From positions 1,984,001 through 2,048,000 of the forward strand of contig NZ_CP118615.1 of NCBI RefSeq assembly GCF_028993575.1: a stretch of 64,000 bases of DNA. Reading direction: 5' to 3'. The translations under genes and the position numbers were made by a program. The notes under the pieces were generated by a model, which was not told where the DNA came from, did not search any database, and was given only the letters and a program-made list of their open reading frames with translations. How positions within the stretch are numbered: the first letter of the stretch is position 1; every line of letters begins with the position of its first letter. Below, one piece after another: positions 23,848-34,207 of this stretch. The stretch is from Micromonospora cathayae (GTDB lineage Bacteria; Actinomycetota; Actinomycetes; Mycobacteriales; Micromonosporaceae).

Positions 23848-25656
23848 TCAGGCGCGGGACCACTGCATGCTGGTGGCGGAGCCGCAGGTGCGCTGCTCCA
23901 GGACCGCGCCCTGGGCGGTCGAGCCGCCGGCCACGTTGACGCACTTGTTGCTGTTGGCGTTGACCAGGTTGTAGTACCCGTCGCCGGTCGACCGCCAGGT
24001 GAAGAGCTGGTTGGCGCCACCGTGGCAGCTGTACTGGACGATGCCCGCGCCGTCGGCGGTCGACGCGTTCACCACGTCGGCGCACTTGCCGCTGTGCACG
24101 CTCTGGAGGGTCACGTTGCCGTTGCCGGCGTCGTTGAACCGCCACTGCTGCCAGGCGTTGCCGTTGCCGGGCCACTGGCCGAGCACGGCCAGGTCGTTCA
24201 GGTTGGGCGACTGCACGTCGACGACCTGGCCGCTGTTGCGGTTGGTGATGCGGTAGGACGTGGTGGGGTTGGTGCCGGAGGTGAACTGCCACCAGTCGAG
24301 GTTGAACAGCTCACCGCTGCCACCGGTGAACCGGAGGTACAGGTCGCGGGTGCCGGTCGCGCCGCTGACCGTACAGGAGGTGTTGGTCCAGGTCTGCCAG
24401 CCGCCGGTGCCGGCCACCCGGCAGCTGCCCACCAACGGTCCGGTGGCGCTGTCCAGTCGGAGTTCGATGGTGCCGCCGCTGGCGGCGGACGCGGTACGGG
24501 CGGTGAAGGAGGTGGCCCCGGTACCGAAGGCGACCCCCTTGACCTTGATGTAGTCGCCGTTGTTGATCCATCCGACGTTGAGGGTGCCGCCGCTGGCCGG
24601 TTCGGTCTCGATCCCGGAGCCCCAGGCGATCGTCTCCGCCTCCTGCCGGACGTACGGGTTCAGCGTGCCCACCTGCGGCACCCCGGCGGTGGTCATGTTC
24701 AGCACCGGGATGGTGCCGTCGCTGTTGTAGCTGAACTTCTCCACCGCGACCGAACGGGTGAAGCCGCCGCCGCCGGGCAGCGCGCCGTTGTGGTAGAAGA
24801 AGTACGACCCGCCGTTGAAGTCGATGATGCCGGGGTGGTTGGTGAAGCTGCTGCCCTGGCGGGGCATCACGGTGCCCCGGTAGGTCCACGGGCCGGTCGG
24901 GCCGGGGGCGGTGGAGTAGGCGATGAACTCGCTACAGCATTCCGCCGCGAAGACGTTGTAGTACAGGCCGTTGCGCTTGTAGACCCAGGGACCCTCCTCG
25001 TAGAGGGTGGGCCGGCTGGCGTTGCCGGTGCGGGTGCCGAACCCGGCGGTGGTCAGTGGGATCTGGGTCGGGCTGCCGGAGAACGAGATCATGTCCTGGT
25101 TGAGCCGGACGTACCAGAGGTTGGGGTTGCCCCAGTAGAGGTACGCCTGCCCGTTGTCGTCGATGAAGGCGTGCGGGTCGATCTCGCCGTTGCCGACCAG
25201 GGGCCGGCCGATCGCGTCCCGGAACGGACCGGTCGGGCTGTCGGCGACGCCGACGCCGATCACCATGCCACCGCCGCGCTGCTTGACCGGCACGTACCAG
25301 TAGAACTTGCCGTTGCGCGGGATGACGTGGCCGGCCCAGGCGTCCTTCTCCGCCCAGGCGAAGGTGCCGAGGTTCATCGGTACGCCGTGGTCGGTCCAGT
25401 TGACCATGTCGGCGGAGGAGAAGACCCGCCACTCCTTCATCGTGAAGTACGTGGATCCGTCCTCGTCGTGGCCGGTGTAGACGTAGACGCGGCCGTTGTG
25501 CACCATCGGCGCCGGGTCGGCGGTGTAGATGTGCTGCACGATCGGGTTGTCGGCGCGGGCCGGGCTGCCCGGTAGCAGGGTGGCGAGCAGGACCAGGCTC
25601 ACGAGCCACGCCGCTGTGCGCCTGAGGCTGGCGGTGGTTCCGGGTGCGACCGTCAC
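23848..25656 (-). CDS. Secreted GH43 glycoside hydrolase with CBM6 and ricin-type CBM13 (arabinoxylan-active)
   Basis: A 602-residue exported enzyme with a signal peptide (about 1-35, ending in SPARA before DNPIVQ). The GH43 five-blade propeller follows: the base aspartate in YTADPAPMVHNG, the modulating aspartate in GEIDPHAFIDDNG and the acid glutamate in YEEGPWVYKRNG are all in place. A CBM6 module (about 335-460) begins VRQEAETIAWGSG. The C-terminal 130 residues are a ricin-B-like CBM13 with repeated QW motifs. The architecture suits beta-xylosidase or alpha-arabinofuranosidase action on arabinoxylan. GTG 25656 has GGAGGAG upstream. A sugar ABC importer is divergent, and matching operators in the spacer suggest joint control. 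Confidence 0.9.
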   Translation of the reverse strand: MTVAPGTTASLRRTAAWLVSLVLLATLLPGSPARADNPIVQHIYTADPAPMVHNGRVYVYTGHDEDGSTYFTMKEWRVFSSADMVNWTDHGVPMNLGTFAWAEKDAWAGHVIPRNGKFYWYVPVKQRGGGMVIGVGVADSPTGPFRDAIGRPLVGNGEIDPHAFIDDNGQAYLYWGNPNLWYVRLNQDMISFSGSPTQIPLTTAGFGTRTGNASRPTLYEEGPWVYKRNGLYYNVFAAECCSEFIAYSTAPGPTGPWTYRGTVMPRQGSSFTNHPGIIDFNGGSYFFYHNGALPGGGGFTRSVAVEKFSYNSDGTIPVLNMTTAGVPQVGTLNPYVRQEAETIAWGSGIETEPASGGTLNVGWINNGDYIKVKGVAFGTGATSFTARTASAASGGTIELRLDSATGPLVGSCRVAGTGGWQTWTNTSCTVSGATGTRDLYLRFTGGSGELFNLDWWQFTSGTNPTTSYRITNRNSGQVVDVQSPNLNDLAVLGQWPGNGNAWQQWRFNDAGNGNVTLQSVHSGKCADVVNASTADGAGIVQYSCHGGANQLFTWRSTGDGYYNLVNANSNKCVNVAGGSTAQGAVLEQRTCGSATSMQWSRA

Positions 25657-25793
25657 GATCGTCTCCTCCGGTGGTGGGGTGGGGTGGGGCGGTGTCGGGG
25701 GTGTGAGCGTTACCAGCAACCGGCTCCCGCTGCCGGGGTGGGCTCCTTCCGTCATCGGTACGGATCGGCCGGTCCCTGCTGACGCCACCACAC

Positions 25794-25807
25794 TGTGAGC
25801 GATAACA
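25794..25807. promoter_or_regulatory. LacI-type operator, copy 1 (TGTGAGCGATAACA)
   Basis: An imperfect 14-bp palindrome of the LacI-family shape (TGT...ACA with a central CG). It lies 138 bases upstream of the GH43 start and is near-identical to the copy at 25979-25992, differing at one base. No LacI-family regulator gene is present in the window. Confidence 0.7.
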
Positions 25808-25978
25808 TAAGTGCTCGTCAAGATTCAAGGAGATGGATCAACTGGCGCGCCGCGGGCTGCGCTCCGGCCGGATCGGGGTCTCGGTGTCAGGGGCACTCGC
25901 GCTGCCGGATGCGGGTCTACGGCGTCCGGCTCGTCCGCTCGCTAAAAATTCGGAGAGGTCTATAGTTGCGATCTACGA

Positions 25979-25992
25979 TGTGATCGATAACA
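25979..25992. promoter_or_regulatory. LacI-type operator, copy 2 (TGTGATCGATAACA)
   Basis: The second copy of the palindrome, 185 bases from the first and 165 bases upstream of the sugar-binding protein start. Around it is an AT-rich stretch (GCTAAAAATTCGG at about 25941 and CTATAG at 25961) that may be the importer promoter. The rest of the 500-base spacer 25657-26156 shows no convincing gene. Confidence 0.7.
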
Positions 25993-26156
25993 TCATGGTT
26001 CCGCTCCACCGCCAGGTGACCGCTCATCGCGCCTGCCCGCCCACACCACCACCGGCGGCGTCCCCGTCCCGGGACGGACCGGCCCCGAGGTGTTCGCGGA
26101 CACTCGCCGTGTCGGCGTTCGGGTGTCGGTGGAGCCCCGGAGGAGAGGGGAAGCCC

Positions 26157-27299
26157 GTGCGCAGACGAATCCTGGCCGCTCTCGGCGGAGTGGCGCTCGC
26201 GGTCAGCATGGCGGCCTGTAGCGGCGACGGTGCCGGCGGCGGCGGGGACACCGGCGGAAAGCAGCCCGGCGACCTGACGATCGGGGTGTCGATGCCCACC
26301 CAGACCTCGGAACGGTGGATCGCCGACGGCAACTCGGTGAAGGAGAAACTGTCGGCCAAGGGGTACAAGGTCGACCTCCAGTACGCCGGGGACGACATCC
26401 CGACCCAGTCACAGCAGATCGACCAGATGATCACGCAGGGCGCGGACGTGCTGATCGTCGCGGCGATCGACGGCACCGCGCTCAGCGGCCAGCTCCAGGC
26501 GGCGGCGGACGCGAAGATCCCGGTCATCGCGTACGACCGGCTCGTCCGGAACAGCCCGAACGTCGACTTCTACGTCAGCTTCGACAACTACAAGGTCGGC
26601 GTGGCGCAGGCCAACGCGCTGCTGGTCGGCCTCGGCCTCCAGACGAAGGACGGCGCGAAGGGCAACGCATCCGGACCGTTCACCGTGGAACTCTTCGCCG
26701 GCTCGCTGGACGACAACAACGCGCACTTCTTCTACAGCGGCGCCATGGACACTCTGAAACCGTTCATCGACGCCGGCACCCTGAAGGTGAAGTCCGGCCA
26801 GACGAAGATCGAGCAGATCGCCATCCTGCGCTGGCAGCAGGAGGCCGCGCAGAGGCGGATGGAGGATCTGCTCACCTCCAGCTACGCCGACGGCAGCAAG
26901 GTCGACGGCGTGCTCTCGCCGTACGACGGGATCTCGCGGGGCATCATCACCGCGCTGCAGAACGCCGGCTACGGCGCGGCGGCCAAGCCCATGCCGGTGG
27001 TGACCGGCCAGGACGCCGAGATCGCGTCGGTGAAGCTGATCAACGACGGTGTCCAGGGCTCCACCGTCTTCAAGGACACCCGACTGCTGGCCGAGCAGGC
27101 GGTGGCCGCCGCCGAGGCGTTCCTTCAGGAGAAGAAGCCCGAGGCGAACGACACCACCACGTACGACAACGGGGTCAAGGTCGTGCCGTCGTACCTGCTG
27201 CCGGTGCAGACCGTCTACAAGGACGACATCAAGCCGGTGCTGGTCGACTCGGGGTACTGGACGGCCGAAGAGGTCGCCGCCGGGCAGGCGAAGGGCTGA
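26157..27299 (+). CDS. chvE: Sugar ABC transporter substrate-binding lipoprotein (ChvE family)
   Basis: A 380-residue periplasmic-binding-protein type 1 (ribose/xylose class) lipoprotein. The lipobox MAAC (Cys about 21) follows a short basic signal sequence. The mature part begins [20 protein letters not shown] and contains [19 protein letters not shown] and [16 protein letters not shown], the pattern of ChvE/multiple-monosaccharide binding proteins. It should bind pentoses or galactose-type sugars outside the membrane and feed the two following transporter genes. GTG 26157 follows GGAGGAGAGGGG. The divergent GH43 enzyme suggests that arabinose or xylose released from plant polymer is the cargo. 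Confidence 0.9.
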   Translation: MRRRILAALGGVALAVSMAACSGDGAGGGGDTGGKQPGDLTIGVSMPTQTSERWIADGNSVKEKLSAKGYKVDLQYAGDDIPTQSQQIDQMITQGADVLIVAAIDGTALSGQLQAAADAKIPVIAYDRLVRNSPNVDFYVSFDNYKVGVAQANALLVGLGLQTKDGAKGNASGPFTVELFAGSLDDNNAHFFYSGAMDTLKPFIDAGTLKVKSGQTKIEQIAILRWQQEAAQRRMEDLLTSSYADGSKVDGVLSPYDGISRGIITALQNAGYGAAAKPMPVVTGQDAEIASVKLINDGVQGSTVFKDTRLLAEQAVAAAEAFLQEKKPEANDTTTYDNGVKVVPSYLLPVQTVYKDDIKPVLVDSGYWTAEEVAAGQAKG

Positions 27300-27310
27300 C
27301 CCGCTCCGGA

Positions 27311-27336
27311 CCCGGTGGTGCGACCGCACCACCGGG
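27311..27336 (+). terminator. Intercistronic hairpin after the binding-protein gene
   Basis: A perfect 12-bp inverted repeat (CCCGGTGGTGCG and its complement) with a two-base loop starts 12 bases after the binding-protein stop and ends 46 bases before the ATPase start. This position commonly gives partial termination or 3' end protection, yielding more binding protein than membrane components. Confidence 0.6.
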
Positions 27337-27382
27337 CCGGGCCGGTTGCGGGGTACCACGGCGACGAGGGGGGACGGTTCCG

Positions 27383-28917
<1,535 letters not shown>

Positions 28918-28921
<4 letters not shown>

Positions 28922-30168
28922 CCACCACGAAGCGTTCCAGCACCCCGGCGACCGGGTCGTCCGGCGGGGCCTCCGCCGCCGCCCTGCACGCCGGCACCAG
29001 CGATCCCCGGACGCTGATCCTCGGCAACCTGCGGCAGAGCGGCATCTACATCGCCCTCGTCGTGATCGTCGGCCTGTTCGCCGTGCTCACCGACGGTGTC
29101 TCGTTGAGTCCGGGCAACATCACCAACATCGTCCTCCAGTACTCGTACATCCTGGTGCTGGCGATCGGCATGGTCATCCTGATCATCGGCGGCCACATCG
29201 ACCTGTCGGTGGGGTCGGTGGTCGCGCTCACCGGCGCGGTCTCCGCGGTGCTGGTGATCCGCGAGGGCCACCCGTGGTGGATCGGTGTGCTGGCCGCGCT
29301 CGCGGTGGGCGTCGCGGTGGGCGCGTGGCACGGCTTCTGGGTCGCGTACGCCGGCATCCCGGCCTTCATCGTCACCCTGGCCGGCATGCTGCTGTTCCGC
29401 GGTCTCACCCTGCGGGTGCTGGACAACATCTCGCTGTCGCCGTTCCCCGCCGAGTACCAGCAGGTCGCCGCCGGCTTCCTCAACGGCCTCTTCGGTGGCC
29501 AGGGCTTCGACGCGTTCACCCTCTTCATCGGGGCGTTCGCGGTGGCCGGGTACGCGGTGGCCGTCTTCCGGACCCGGGTGGCCCGGATCCGGTACGAGCA
29601 GAAGGTGGAGTCGTTCCCGCTGTTCGTGGCGCGGGTGGTGCTGGTCGGTGCGGTGGTGATGGCCTTCGCCTGGCAGCTGGCCCACGCCCGGGGCCTGCCG
29701 ATCGTGCTGATCGTGCTGGCGGTGCTGGTGCTGGTCTACGGCCTGCTCACCCGCCGTACCGTGTTCGGTCGGCAGGTGTACGCGATCGGTGGCAACCTGC
29801 CGGCGGCGATGCTGTCCGGGGTGCGGGTGCGTACCGTCAATTTCTGGGTGTTCGTGAACATGGGCTTCCTGTCCGCCGTGGCGGGCGTCATCTACTCGTC
29901 CCGGTCCAACGGGGCCCAGCCGGCGGCCGGCAACATGTTCGAGCTGGACGCCATCGCGGCGGCCTTCATCGGCGGGGCGGCGGTCACCGGCGGGGTCGGC
30001 ACCGTGGTCGGCGCGATGGTCGGCGGGCTGATCATGGCGGTGATGAGCAACGGCATGCAGCTCATGGGGGTCGACCAGTCCGTGCAGTCGGTGGTGAAGG
30101 GCCTGGTACTGCTCGTCGCCGTCGCCTTCGACGTCTGGAACAAGCGGCGCGCGGCGGGTGCCCGCTGA
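28918..30168 (+). CDS. mmsB: Sugar ABC transporter permease (MmsB type)
   Basis: A 416-residue permease of the AraH/RbsC family. Around ten hydrophobic segments are seen, with the family blocks [50 protein letters not shown] and [41 protein letters not shown]. It is longer than RbsC because of an insertion between membrane segments (about 205-235), typical of the multiple-monosaccharide (GguB/MmsB) subgroup. The start ATG 28918 overlaps the ATPase stop codon. It completes the three-gene sugar importer. Confidence 0.92.
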
Positions 30169-30246
30169 CCCGGTACGGAGCACGGGGCGGCGCGCATCGT
30201 ACGTGCCGTCGTCCCGGCGGGCAAGATCACGAAGGCGACACGCCGA

Positions 30247-30294
30247 GGGCGACATATGGTGTTGCTTGTCGTCCGGCCACACCAGATATAGTGC
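30247..30294 (+). promoter_or_regulatory. Tandem NrdR boxes
   Basis: Two 16-base boxes, GGGCGACATATGGTGT (30247-30262) and ACACCAGATATAGTGC (30279-30294), fit the NrdR consensus acaCwAtATaTwGtgt, the second closely. Their starts are 32 bases apart, the three-helical-turn spacing known for paired NrdR sites. They lie directly upstream of the cobalamin riboswitch, in the expected promoter region of the ribonucleotide reductase operon. Confidence 0.78.
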
Positions 30295-30298
30295 TGCC

Positions 30299-30496
30299 CG
30301 TAGCTGGTTCGGGTGCTCCCTGACGGGGGTGGCCGAGGCAAGAGGGAACCCGGTGCGAATCCGGGGCTGCCCCGCAGCGGTGAGTGGGAACGACCGCCGT
30401 CACACAGCACTGGGCCGTCCGGCCCGGGAAGCGACGGCCAGTAGGCGACCGGGACTGTCCGGTCCGGCCCGCGAGTCCGAAGACCTGCCAGCACGC
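30299..30496 (+). ncRNA. Cobalamin (B12) riboswitch
   Basis: The conserved cobalamin riboswitch core is readable. A GGTTCGGGTGCTCC segment is followed by GGCAAGAGGGAACCCGGTG, GAATCCGGGGCTGCCCCGC and AGCGGTGAGTGGGAACGACC. The 3' B12 box is AGTCCGAAGACCTGCCAGC (30475-30493). It lies in the leader of the class I ribonucleotide reductase operon, 145 bases before the start codon. In Streptomyces coelicolor a riboswitch of this kind turns off the class Ia reductase when B12 is present, so the B12-dependent class II enzyme takes over; the same logic is inferred here. Confidence 0.95.
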
Positions 30497-30641
30497 CGTG
30501 CGCGGCAGCGTACGGCGGTCGGAGGCCGCGCGGGACGGCCGACGCCATCGGTCGGCCGGCGACGGCCGGCCCGCCCTCCGGCGACCAGTGGCGTCCCCCC
30601 ACGCGTGTACCCGGCCTCGTGGACAGGCTGAGGAGGGGGAC

Positions 30642-33092
30642 ATGACGGTGATGCGGGTGCGCAAGCGCAACGGCGACACCGAACCGGTGGACGTCAACAA
30701 GATCGTCAGGGCGGTCGAGCGGTGGGTCGCCGACCTGGACGAGGTGGACCCGCTGCGGGTCGCCACGAAGACGATCAGCGGCCTGTACGACGGGGCGACC
30801 ACCGGGGAACTGGACCGGTTGTCGATCCAGACGGCGGCCGAGCTGATCGGCGAGGAGCCGCAGTACTCGAAGCTGGCGGCGCGGCTGCTGGCCGCGTACG
30901 TGGACGCCGAGGTCCGGGGGCAGGAGGTGACCAGCTTCAGCCAGTCCATCCGGTACGCGCACGGCCTCGGACTGATCGGCGACGGGACGGCCGCCTTCGT
31001 GGCCGACCACGCGGCGCAGCTCGACGCCGCCGTGGACCCCGCCGGTGACCTGCGGTTCGAGTACTTCGGACTGCGGACGGTCGCGGACCGGTACCTGCTG
31101 CGGCACCCGGAGTCGCGGCAGGTGGTGGAGACGCCGCAGTACTGGCTGCTGCGGGTGGCCTGCGGGCTCTCCCGCACCCCGGACGAGGCGGTCGGCTTCT
31201 ACCGGCTGATGTCCAGCCTGGCGTACCTGCCGAGTTCGCCGACGCTGTTCAACTCCGGCACCCGGCACACCCAGATGTCGTCGTGTTTCCTGGTCGACTC
31301 GCCCCGTGACGAACTCGATTCGATCTACGAGCGGTACCACCAGGTGGCGAAGCTGTCGAAGTTCTCCGGCGGCATCGGCATCGCCTGGTCCCGGGTACGC
31401 GGCCGGGGCGCGCTGATCCGGGGCACCAACGGCCGGTCGAACGGCATCGTGCCGTTCCTGAAGACCCTCGACGCCGGGGTGGCGGCGGTCAACCAGGGCG
31501 GCCGGCGCAAGGGCGCGGCCTGCGTCTACCTGGAGCCGTGGCACCCGGACATCGAGGAGTTCCTGGAGCTGCGGGACAACACCGGCGAGGACGCCCGGCG
31601 TACCCACAACCTGAACCTCGCCAACTGGATCCCGGACGAGTTCATGCGCCGGGTCGAGGCGGACGCCGACTGGTCGCTGATCGACCCGTCCGACGCCCCC
31701 GAACTGCCCGACCTGTACGGCGAGGCGTTCGACGAGGCGTACCGGGCGGCCGAGAAGAAGGCCGTCCGCACGGTCAAGGCCCGTGACCTGTACGGGCGGA
31801 TGATGCGGACGCTCGCGCAGACCGGCAACGGGTGGATGACCTTCAAGGACGCCTCCAACCGGCTCTCCAACCAGACCGGGACGCCCGGCAACACCATCCA
31901 CCTGTCGAACCTGTGCACCGAGATCCTGGAGGTGAACAGCGACACCGAGACCGCCGTGTGCAACCTCGGCTCGGTCAACCTCGGCGCGCACGTCGGCCCG
32001 GACGGCGTCGACTGGGCGAAGCTGCGCGCCACGGTCCGCACGGCGGTGGTGTTCCTCGACCGGGTGATCGACATCAACTACTACCCGGCCGAGCAGGCGG
32101 CGGCGTCGAACCCCCGGTGGCGGCCGGTCGGGCTCGGGCTGATGGGGTTGCAGGACGCCTTCTTCACGCTGCGCCTACCGTTCGACTCGGCGGCGGCGAA
32201 GGAGCTGTCGACCCGGGTGCAGGAGGAGATCCTGCTGACCGCCCTGGAGACCTCCGCCGGGCTCGCCGAACGGTTCGGCCCGCATCCGGCGTACCCGCAG
32301 ACCCGGGCCGCGCACGGCGACCTGCACCCGGACCTGTGGGGGGCCGAACCCACCCAGACCGGGCGGTGGACGGCGCTGCGGGCCCGGATCGCCGCGCACG
32401 GGCTGCGCAACTCGCTGCTGGTGGCGATCGCCCCGACGGCCACCATCGCCTCGATCGCCGGCTGCTACGAGTGCATCGAGCCGCAGGTGTCCAACCTGTT
32501 CAAGCGGGAGACCATGTCCGGCGAGTTCCTCCAGGTCAACACGTACCTGGTGGACGAGCTGAAGGCGCGCGGACTGTGGACGGCGGCGGTCCGGGAGCGG
32601 ATCCGTGGCGCCGAGGGGTCGGTGCAGGGGCTCACCGAGCTGCCCGCCGAGGTGCGGGAGCTGTTCCGGACCGCCTGGGAGCTGCCGCAGCGGGCGCTGA
32701 TCGACCTGGCCGCCGCCCGCGCGCCGTACGTCGACCAGTCGCAGTCGCTGAACCTGTTCCTGGCCGCGCCCACCATCGGCAAGCTGTCCTCGATGTACCG
32801 CTACGCCTGGCAGTCCGGGCTGAAGACCACCTACTACCTGCGGTCGCGTCCCGCGACGCGCATCCAGCAGGCCACCGTCGCCGTCGGCCCCGCGACGGCC
32901 GGCACCGGTACGTCGGCCGTCGGCCCGCTTGTCGGCGGTACGTCGGCGGTCGGGCCGCTCGCCACCGGTACGCCGACCGTCGGGTCGCTCGTCGGGGTCG
33001 TACCGGCGGTCGGGCCGATCGGTGCGGCGCTGGACGCCGAGGCGCTGGCCTGCTCCCTGGAGAACCCCGAGACCTGCGAGGCGTGCCAGTGA
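30642..33092 (+). CDS. nrdA: Class Ia ribonucleoside-diphosphate reductase, large subunit
   Basis: An 816-residue catalytic subunit that reduces ribonucleoside diphosphates. An ATP-cone (about 1-95) starts MTVMRVRKRNGDTEPVDVNKI. The redox cysteines are in QMSSCFLV and CNLGSVNLG. The radical site is LSNLCTEI, with its Asn, Cys and Glu, and the radical-transfer tyrosine pair is TTYYLR. The C-terminal shuttle cysteines are in ETCEACQ. Between TTYYLRSR and the C-terminal cysteines lies an unusual linker of about 55 residues made of imperfect VGPL-type repeats (DNA 32876-33030). ATG 30642 follows AGGAGGGGG. Expression should respond to NrdR and to B12 through the upstream elements. Confidence 0.95.
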   Translation: MTVMRVRKRNGDTEPVDVNKIVRAVERWVADLDEVDPLRVATKTISGLYDGATTGELDRLSIQTAAELIGEEPQYSKLAARLLAAYVDAEVRGQEVTSFSQSIRYAHGLGLIGDGTAAFVADHAAQLDAAVDPAGDLRFEYFGLRTVADRYLLRHPESRQVVETPQYWLLRVACGLSRTPDEAVGFYRLMSSLAYLPSSPTLFNSGTRHTQMSSCFLVDSPRDELDSIYERYHQVAKLSKFSGGIGIAWSRVRGRGALIRGTNGRSNGIVPFLKTLDAGVAAVNQGGRRKGAACVYLEPWHPDIEEFLELRDNTGEDARRTHNLNLANWIPDEFMRRVEADADWSLIDPSDAPELPDLYGEAFDEAYRAAEKKAVRTVKARDLYGRMMRTLAQTGNGWMTFKDASNRLSNQTGTPGNTIHLSNLCTEILEVNSDTETAVCNLGSVNLGAHVGPDGVDWAKLRATVRTAVVFLDRVIDINYYPAEQAAASNPRWRPVGLGLMGLQDAFFTLRLPFDSAAAKELSTRVQEEILLTALETSAGLAERFGPHPAYPQTRAAHGDLHPDLWGAEPTQTGRWTALRARIAAHGLRNSLLVAIAPTATIASIAGCYECIEPQVSNLFKRETMSGEFLQVNTYLVDELKARGLWTAAVRERIRGAEGSVQGLTELPAEVRELFRTAWELPQRALIDLAAARAPYVDQSQSLNLFLAAPTIGKLSSMYRYAWQSGLKTTYYLRSRPATRIQQATVAVGPATAGTGTSAVGPLVGGTSAVGPLATGTPTVGSLVGVVPAVGPIGAALDAEALACSLENPETCEACQ
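32876..33030 (+). repeat. Imperfect tandem repeat encoding the NrdA C-terminal linker
   Basis: About five degenerate copies of a roughly 27-30-base unit built from GTCGGCCCG and ACCGGTACGTCGGC encode recurring TSAVGPL-like peptides. All units keep the reading frame. The repeat length suggests growth by slippage or unequal exchange in a flexible tail that must swing the C-terminal cysteines into the active site. Confidence 0.75.
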
Positions 33093-34117
33093 CCACCACC
33101 ACCGACCGGGCCGTCCAGCCGATGCTGCTCGACCCCGGCATGGACCTGACCCTGCGCCCGATGCGCTACCCGCACTTCTTCGACCGGTTCAAGGACGCCA
33201 TCCGGAACACCTGGACCGTGGAGGAGGTCGACCTGCACGGCGACCTCGCCGACCTGGCCCGGCTCTCGCCGGCCGAGCGGCACCTGGTGTCCCGGCTGGT
33301 CGCGTTCTTCGCCACCGGCGACACCATCGTCGCCAACAACCTGGTGCTCAACCTGTACCAGCACGTCAACTCCCCGGAGGGCCGGCTCTACCTGTCCCGG
33401 CAGCTGTTCGAGGAGGCCGTGCACGTCCAGTTCTACCTGAACCTGCTGGACACCTACGTGCCCGACGAGCGGGAACGCTTCGCCGCGTTCGCCGCGATCG
33501 AGAACATCCCGTCCATCCGCGGCAAGGCCGAGTTCTGCTTCCGCTGGATCGACTCCGTGTACGAGCTGCGCGAGCTGCGGACCCGGGCGGACCGGCGGGC
33601 GTTCCTGCTCAACCTGATCTGCTTCGCCGCGTGCATCGAGGGCCTGTTCTTCTACGGGGCCTTCGCCTACGTCTACTTCCTGCGTTCCCGGGGGCTGCTG
33701 AACGGGCTCGCCTCCGGCACCAACTGGGTGTTCCGCGACGAGTCCATGCACATGGCGTTCGCCTTCGACGTGGTGGACACGGTACGGCGGGAGGAGCCGG
33801 ACCTCTTCGACGACGAGATGGTCCGCCAGGTACGCGAGATGCTCGCCGAGGCGGTCGAGTGCGAGGCCCAGTTCGCCGAGGACCTGCTCGGCGGGGGCGT
33901 ACCCGGCCTGGCGCTGGCCGACATGCGCCGGTACCTGGAGCACGTGGCCGACCGTCGGCTCGCCCAGCTGGGCATCGCCCCGCTGTACGGCGCGACGAAC
34001 CCGTTCGCCTTCATGGAACTCCAGGACGTGCAGGAGCTGTCCAACTTCTTCGAACGGCGGGTGTCGGCGTACCAGGTCGGCGTCACCGGCCGCGTCACCT
34101 TCGACGACGACTTCTGA
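33089..34117 (+). CDS. nrdB: Class Ia ribonucleoside-diphosphate reductase, small subunit
   Basis: A 342-residue ferritin-like R2 subunit. The dimetal ligands are recognisable: Asp in ATGDTIVANN, Glu and His in FEEAVHVQFY, Glu in CIEGLFFYGAF and Glu/His in RDESMHMAF. The radical tyrosine is present four residues after the first histidine (HVQFY), so this is a tyrosyl-radical type rather than a class Ic Phe-type subunit. GTG 33089 overlaps the nrdA stop codon as GTGA. A strong hairpin follows 11 bases after the stop codon. An nrdS-like regulator, found after nrdAB in Streptomyces, is not seen here. Confidence 0.95.
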   Translation: MTTTTDRAVQPMLLDPGMDLTLRPMRYPHFFDRFKDAIRNTWTVEEVDLHGDLADLARLSPAERHLVSRLVAFFATGDTIVANNLVLNLYQHVNSPEGRLYLSRQLFEEAVHVQFYLNLLDTYVPDERERFAAFAAIENIPSIRGKAEFCFRWIDSVYELRELRTRADRRAFLLNLICFAACIEGLFFYGAFAYVYFLRSRGLLNGLASGTNWVFRDESMHMAFAFDVVDTVRREEPDLFDDEMVRQVREMLAEAVECEAQFAEDLLGGGVPGLALADMRRYLEHVADRRLAQLGIAPLYGATNPFAFMELQDVQELSNFFERRVSAYQVGVTGRVTFDDDF

Positions 34118-34128
34118 CGGGTACGCGG

Positions 34129-34165
34129 GCGCGGCCGGCCGGTCACCCGTACCGGCCGGCCGCGC
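34129..34165 (+). terminator. Terminator hairpin of the nrdAB operon
   Basis: Fifteen-base perfect arms (34129-34143 and 34151-34165) flank a seven-base loop, beginning 11 bases after the nrdB stop codon. Confidence 0.75.
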
Positions 34166-34207
34166 CGGGCCTGCCGTAAGTAGGGTCGCCGTGACATTCT
34201 GTCTTGT

